Below, piece after piece: positions 20,871 through 25,442 of a stretch of DNA of 25,442 nt (the first letter of the stretch is position 1; the number at the start of each line of letters is the position of its first letter). The notes below the pieces were generated by a model, which did no database searches, was not told the DNA's origin, and worked only from the letters and a program-made list of their open reading frames with translations. The translations under genes and the position numbers were made by a program. This DNA is from Physocladia obscura (taxonomy: Eukaryota > Chytridiomycota > Chytridiomycetes > Chytridiales > Chytriomycetaceae). Where the stretch lies: assembly GCA_027596945.1 (NCBI GenBank), contig JADGJH010000091.1, positions 2,189 to 27,630 on the forward strand, written 5' to 3'.

Positions 20871-21480
20871 TTGTACGAAGGTCCACTTCCTGCAGAACTG
20901 CAATGTCTACTGCCTTGTGAGACTTCTGCGATTCTTGGCAATTACTTGACCAAACATCCAACATGCCATTGGAAAACCTGTGCAACACATTCTCAAAAAC
21001 TTTTAAATGCAACTGGTCAGCAACACAGAAACTTCTACAGTGCCTTAATGAAACTTGAAAATACAATTTTTTTTATTTGAGCATCTGTTAATTGGATTTA
21101 GACTTTAAAGGATTCTTTGACTCAGATTTTGCTGGAGATGTTGAAACTTGCTGCTCTACAACAGGTGTTCTGGTATGTATTAGAAATTCTGCAGTTCTGA
21201 GTTTCAACAAGCACACTATTGCTGACTCTACTGTCTCTGTAAAATTAATTGCTTGTAAAAGAAGGCCTCTGAGTTTAGACAGGAAAAACCCACATCTGGT
21301 GTGACAATGAAAAAGTTGTCCTGAACTGTGAGGAGGGTGCCATCAAATGTAAGACAAAACACATGTCCTCCATCGGTAAAATTTGAAATTTGCTGTAATA
21401 TAATGTGTTTAGTGAATTTGATATCAAAACTATCAATCAAATGTCCATATAACATCTTGGGGGAGAATGAAGGTTCAATC
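20871..21480 (+). mobile_element. Ty1/copia retrotransposon remnant (end of reverse transcriptase and RNase H)
   Basis: Three plus-strand pieces line up in the order of a copia polyprotein end. Near 20950-21020 is a segment like the stretch before the RNase H domain (TKHPTCHWKT). At 21110-21245 is the RNase H start (GFFDSDFAGDVE, STTGVLV). At 21291-21350 in another frame is the distal RNase H motif (WCDN, then CKTKHM). Stops and frame changes separate them, so the element is dead. Gag, protease and integrase are not seen upstream. It is related by class, not demonstrably by descent, to the TG...CA repeats further right. Confidence 0.7.
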
Positions 21481-21576
21481 TGAGTTGGCATTTAAACCTG
21501 CCCAAGCATTTGAACCCATCTGAGAAAAAAAGAGATCAGATCAGCAATAAAGTCCAAATCTTAACTTTGACAATAA

Positions 21577-21942
21577 ATGCTGCCACATCAACGAAAAAAG
21601 GGTTTAAAAATACAGCAAAAGAAGGTGATCTACTTTTATCCACTTAGCCAAAGAAAAATTGTGGTAGTTGTTGCAAATTTGGTACCAAATGTTTCATCCA
21701 AAGCCAGAGCCTTTCAGCAGGTTGGTGATTCCAACAATCTTACCTTTGAACAAGTTAAGGATACAGATGTGAGAAAGATGTTGAATCCTGTAGAGGCAAA
21801 TTCACTTGAAATGGGTACAATAAAGTTTAATATAGTTTTAGAATCTTATTATTTATTTCCAAGAATAGTACAATATTTTAAATGCCTATTTTTGAATTTT
21901 GCCATGAATGAAATAAATTCATGTTCTTTCACAGTTATCTAA
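21577..21942 (+). CDS. Open frame with possible tRNA-binding-domain (EMAP II/Arc1-like) similarity
   Basis: A 121-codon plus-strand frame starts at an ATG. Residues ~20-40 (FYPLSQRKIVVVVANLVP) resemble the core of the EMAP II/Arc1/tyrosyl-tRNA-synthetase tRNA-binding domain, which reads YPL...R.VVVV.NLKP. Further on, MLNPVE resembles the family's ELNPKK segment. The usual middle part (RG..S..M.L) is missing or unrecognisable. The last ~35 residues look like read-through into AT-rich DNA. It may be a decayed gene fragment among mobile elements. The similarity is weak and rests on recall of the family pattern. Confidence 0.25.
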   Translation: MLPHQRKKGLKIQQKKVIYFYPLSQRKIVVVVANLVPNVSSKARAFQQVGDSNNLTFEQVKDTDVRKMLNPVEANSLEMGTIKFNIVLESYYLFPRIVQYFKCLFLNFAMNEINSCSFTVI

Positions 21943-22151
21943 TAAATAATGTTTCTATTTCCAATTCTATATTAAATATTATTTACCATCTATTCATCTG
22001 TATAACACATTTTATTTCTCAAATCTAACAAAAGAGCATCCTGGTAAGTTGCATTGCAGCCAAATCTTCAGTGAAAGTATAGAGATCATTTTGGTTGCTG
22101 TTGAATAGTGCTAACTTGCAGCTAGTTAGATATCCTACAGTAGTACCCATC
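21943..22151. other. AT-rich spacer before repeat copy 1
   Basis: No gene or repeat is recognised. No purine-rich tract abuts the repeat at 22152. Confidence 0.35.
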
Positions 22152-22454
22152 TGTTAAAGTGTAAACGATTCAAGCTGTATTGAAAGATGAATTCACTCTT
22201 TATTGAAAGAAATCGCTCAATTTGCTTAAAAAGTCAAGAACAAAACAGTGAACTTGCCATTTCCGTCATTAAGCGGTAGCTTTTGTATTAATACAAGGAA
22301 GTTTTGTATGGGGAGAAAAATGTAAGATTAATTTAAAAACTGTTTTTGGAATTTTTGTGATTGAGGATTTGGAACAATGAAAATCTAGAATAAAGAAAAA
22401 AGAATTCTCACTAAAATTCCTTACAATGCACTATCATAAACGGAGATTGCAACA
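22152..22454. repeat. LTR-like repeat, copy 1 (about 303 bp)
   Basis: The repeat starts TGTTAAAGTG and ends GCAACA, a TG...CA layout typical of long terminal repeats. It aligns along its length with 24686-24961 in the same orientation, sharing blocks such as CACTCTTTATTGAAAGAA, AACTTGCCATTTCC and TTTTTGTGATTGAGGATT. Copy 1 keeps CpGs that copy 2 lacks. On the minus strand the shared block contains AATAAAG. No target-site duplication is evident. Confidence 0.75.
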
Positions 22455-22950
22455 ATAAACAACAACTGAAGTTGGCAATCAACAAGCTAAAAGTGGTGAT
22501 GAAATGTGTTTTCTGAGCCAACACAGTCTTTGGTTGTTGTTTTTCAGAAAATGGGTTTGAAGGCAACTTTTCTTGAATGAAAATTTTCTTACTTTTAGAA
22601 AATTATGGAAACTGAAAGAAATACTGCCATGTTGGAATTTCAGAGAACAAACCCACGCAGTAAAACATTTAAAAAGTTTTTTTTTCTCTTTGTTTAAGAA
22701 GAAGCTCAAATAAAAGATATTTGGAAGCATTTTCAAACCCTCTGACAACTGAAATTCAACAGTTGCACTTCTTTATTCCAGAGCAAACAACCAATTCCCT
22801 CTCCAACAATTTGATTTTCTAGAATTAGTACATATTTGTCATGTCAATTACTTGAAATTAACCACTGATTGGAATTCTGATGGCTGATTTAAAAATTTTA
22901 TGCTCCAATGCAAAAGTTGAATTTCACCAAAAGCTGTAAAATATTTGAGT
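22455..22950. other. Interval between repeat copy 1 and the recognisable transposase
   Basis: This probably contains the decayed upstream part of the transposase gene (its DNA-binding domain), but every frame is interrupted and I could not identify a helix-turn-helix. The region is AT-rich and CpG-poor. Confidence 0.3.
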
Positions 22951-23990
22951 GCAAAAGAAATTGATTCACTTACATCTTTGGAAAATTTGATTGCCAAAAA
23001 GCACATCACAGCAATGAATTTCATCAATGTTGATGAAATGTGAATCAAATTTGAAAATGACAATGTCCAGCAAACTTATATTGTATCAAATGAAATTGAT
23101 TGTTCTAATGTCAATGAAGGAGAACATGGCCAATGGGCCACAATTATTACATTTATATCAGGAGCTGGTGAACATATAATTGACTTTATAGTTATACCAC
23201 ATGAATTTGAATAATTTGATATTGTTGTTGAGTAATACAGGGGAACTCACCATAGTAATGTACCATGATACTATGCCTGGTTTAATCTGTGCAGTACTGA
23301 TGGAAAATCTTGGAATACATAAACATTTGATGTGCTGTCTTTCTGCAATCAAAATGACATTGAATTATTCTTTCTACCAGCCAATACAACTCATTTCTTT
23401 CAGCTTTTGGATAGGCTGTATTTTGCCACTTTGAAACAAAAAATTTCAACAAATTTTCACTGCAAACTGGCATTTACAACTGCACCTCATGGAAAACTTG
23501 GTTCACACCTTATGCAAACAGTACTTCAAATTCATGGTGAATTATCTAAAAGTGTAATTGTGGAATTTTGGAAAAATGTTGGGATTTTTTGAAAAAATTT
23601 TGGAATGAGCTGATCAAAATGTCACAGCTGGTCCAACAATGAAAAAAATTTGTAAGACCTGGTGAAAAAAATTGGGACAATATTTACAACTATGTTTCCT
23701 GGCCCAATGGTTAAAAAGTCAAAATCAAGATTCAAAAATACTTCCAATCAAAATCAAGTTTTTTCAGCTCATGAGCTTTTGAAATTCAGGAAAAAAACAA
23801 TGCAAGCAAAAAAAGAGGCAGAAAAAAAAAGGAAAAGTGGAACCAAAAAAAACTGAAGATATGGCAAGAAAGGCTATGCAAGTTGCTGAAGAAAATGAAA
23901 GAAGAGTCATGGAATGGATGGTGAGAGCAGATGCTCCATAAGATGGACTAAAAGCAGCAAAAGAATTTTATGTGCTTATTGCAGTATGTT
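22950..23990 (+). mobile_element. pogo/Fot1-like DDE transposase remnant (Tc1/mariner superfamily)
   Basis: Three putative catalytic Asp codons lie in one plus-strand frame: 23032 (in NVDEM), 23299 (in TDGKS) and 23410 (in QLLDRLYF). They are 89 and 37 codons apart, as expected for DDE_1 transposases. Between the last two is the signature stretch CNQNDIELFFLPANTTHFFQ. Downstream, 23662-23853 encodes a Lys/Glu-rich tail (KKTMQAKKEAEKKRKS) typical of pogo/Fot1 proteins. At least five in-frame stops (for example near 23041, 23212 and 23326) show it is inactive. No terminal inverted repeats or TA duplications were found. Confidence 0.7.
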
Positions 23991-24685
23991 TCACTTATTT
24001 GAAAAAATTGTCTTTTATTACATCCAGTGATTTTATTGGCTTGTCACTGTCTTCAATATTACAATATGTTTTCTAAACTTTATTGTAACTTCCATACAGT
24101 GGTAGGATTGGCTTTTCCCTGTTAGTTTTGCCCTTATATTCAAATAAATCCCCAAATCCTGGTTTTTTTGTGGCCAACACATGACTATCCATGGAGCTAT
24201 CATGCAAATTTCAGGTGAGTGTACATCTCCTCAGTTTGACTTCTGTGACAACTACAGTCTCAAAAAAAAAAATCTTCTAATTTCTAAACATTTCAACTTG
24301 ATGGCATGCAATGGCATTGCCAAAAGTCTGCAAATCTACTACACAAGCTATACTTTTTCATAGAATACACTAGTGAGTGGTTTGAAACAACGGCTTTCAA
24401 TAAGTGTACCTGCTCTTCTTCTTCCTCTCCATTTCTTCCATTCCAATTCCATTGTTATTGTTGTTATTGTTGTTACTGTTGTTGCAAAGAAGATTTTGAT
24501 AATTAAAAACAGGGTGTAGTATTGTATGAAGTGCATTGAGAAATCTTTTCAATGAGTCCATTGGCTATTTCACGTTGATTAGCTGCTGCTGTAAGTGTCA
24601 GCTAATCTTCATCAATGTTTGATAATGCCCATTCATGTCTGCAATCACTGTTTTTGCAATCTGGACACTTTTATTGATTTCTTAA
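23991..24685. other. Interval between transposase remnant and repeat copy 2
   Basis: I see no gene. A (TTG/TTA)n-like imperfect triplet repeat lies at about 24451-24486. A 60-codon frame at 24181-24363 has no recognised similarity and is probably chance. Confidence 0.4.
24451..24486. repeat. Imperfect trinucleotide microsatellite (TTG/TTA)
   Basis: About twelve TTG-like triplets occur with TTA and CTG interruptions. It is not within a supported gene. Confidence 0.6.
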
Positions 24686-24961
24686 TGTTAAAGTATAACA
24701 GATTCAAGCTGTAAATTCACTCTTTATTGAAAGAACTCACTCAATTTGTTTAAAAGTAAAGAACAAACAATCAACTTGCCATTTCCATCATTAAGCAGAA
24801 GCTTTTGTATTAACACAAAAAAGCTTTATATGGGGAGGAAAATGCAAAATTTATTTAAAGACTGTTTTGGAATTTTTGTGATTGAGGATTTTTGAACAAT
24901 GAAAATCTAGGAAGAAAAAGTGAATTCTTACCAAACACAATCATAAACCAAGATTGCATCA
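24686..24961. repeat. LTR-like repeat, copy 2 (about 276 bp)
   Basis: Diverged copy of 22152-22454 in the same orientation, starting TGTTAAAGTA and ending GCATCA. It lacks about 10 bp near its start and about 10 bp near its end relative to copy 1. Four of the five CpG dinucleotides aligned from copy 1 read CpA here. On the minus strand the flank beyond 24961 reads AGGAGCAGG, which could be a polypurine-like tract of an element extending rightwards; this is weak. Confidence 0.72.
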
Positions 24962-25442
24962 CTTAAACCTGCTCCTGATCTGCAGTTACATCATCAAACA
25001 GGAGTGCAATGCACTGCAAAGGGTTTTCAAAGATTGTGGCTTGGATGTGATGGACAGATACAGTTTGAATCAAATAAATGCCTCACCATTGTGTTGCAAT
25101 GTCTATTCACAATTGTATGTGGTAAGGATTTTTAGCTGAATTCTTATTCTTCATTATAGATTTGGATTTCTTAAAATCCTCTATTATAAAAATTCTGAAT
25201 AGTCTTTAAAATAAATTTTGCCATTTCTTCCCAACAGAAAACTATATTATTATTGTATTGATACAAACCTTCTGCTTAATGATAAAAAGACAAATCCACT
25301 TTTTTCTTTTCTTTTCTTGTAAGCAATTTGAGTGATTTCTTTTCAATAAAGAGCTTGAATTTTCTAGTAATTTAACACAATGGACTTCAAATGATCTGCG
25401 CACACAAGCATTGAAATATTTTGCCAACTTAGCTTTTTTTTT
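24962..25442. other. Right edge, AT-rich, no gene seen
   Basis: Only short open segments occur, e.g. about 25003-25136 on the plus strand with several Cys. Nothing is recognised. The window ends in a T-run. Confidence 0.35.

Noticed and set aside
24181..24363. 60-codon plus-strand frame
   Set aside because: Composition matches the surrounding AT-rich DNA and no family is recognisable.
22152..24961. A complete LTR retrotransposon bounded by the two repeats
   Set aside because: No primer-binding site, adjacent polypurine tract or target-site duplication fits, and the enclosed coding remains belong to a DNA transposase.

Overview
The window reads as nuclear DNA of a flagellated (zoosporic, chytrid-like) fungus. 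This is an inference from gene content. Two families point to fungi: a Brr6/Brl1-type nuclear-envelope protein and a Nif1/Dsf2-type Sel1-repeat protein. Two others point to a motile cilium: a calaxin homologue and an EFCAB10-like EF-hand protein. Genes are compact, AT-rich and full of short GT-AG introns. I could join 30 introns in eight genes by keeping phase; all are 38-90 nt except one of 171 nt. The standard genetic code fits every intact gene.

Left part (1-18.5 kb), in order: UBE2T/FANCT-like E2 enzyme (minus, 7 exons); divergent from it an ECM4/Xi-class glutathione transferase (plus, 5 exons); a decayed, intron-containing copy of eIF3b (plus); EFCAB10-like protein (plus); calaxin-like protein (plus); a gene-poor gap; an unrecognised 930-aa PH plus coiled-coil protein (minus); a gap with one doubtful remnant; RCC1, the Ran exchange factor (plus); a 1.9-kb poorly resolved stretch; the Sel1-repeat protein (minus); and, starting only 42 bp away in divergent orientation, the Brr6/Brl1-like protein (plus).

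Right part (18.5-25.4 kb) has a different texture. It is markedly poor in CpG and carries remains of mobile DNA: a Ty1/copia reverse transcriptase/RNase H remnant, a pogo/Fot1-like DDE transposase remnant, and two diverged copies of a roughly 0.3-kb TG...CA repeat. The two copies differ at CpG sites mainly as CpG to CpA. One two-exon open frame of unknown function (19.6-20.3 kb) is still intact there.

Functional themes: nuclear organisation and division (RCC1, Brr6/Brl1, Sel1/Nif1-like), axonemal calcium proteins side by side (EFCAB10-like and calaxin), and DNA crosslink repair (UBE2T). I see no operon, CRISPR array or secretion-type system. The most notable signals are the eIF3b pseudogene, the paired ciliary EF-hand genes, the CpG-decayed repeat block, and several stop-free introns whose length is a multiple of three.
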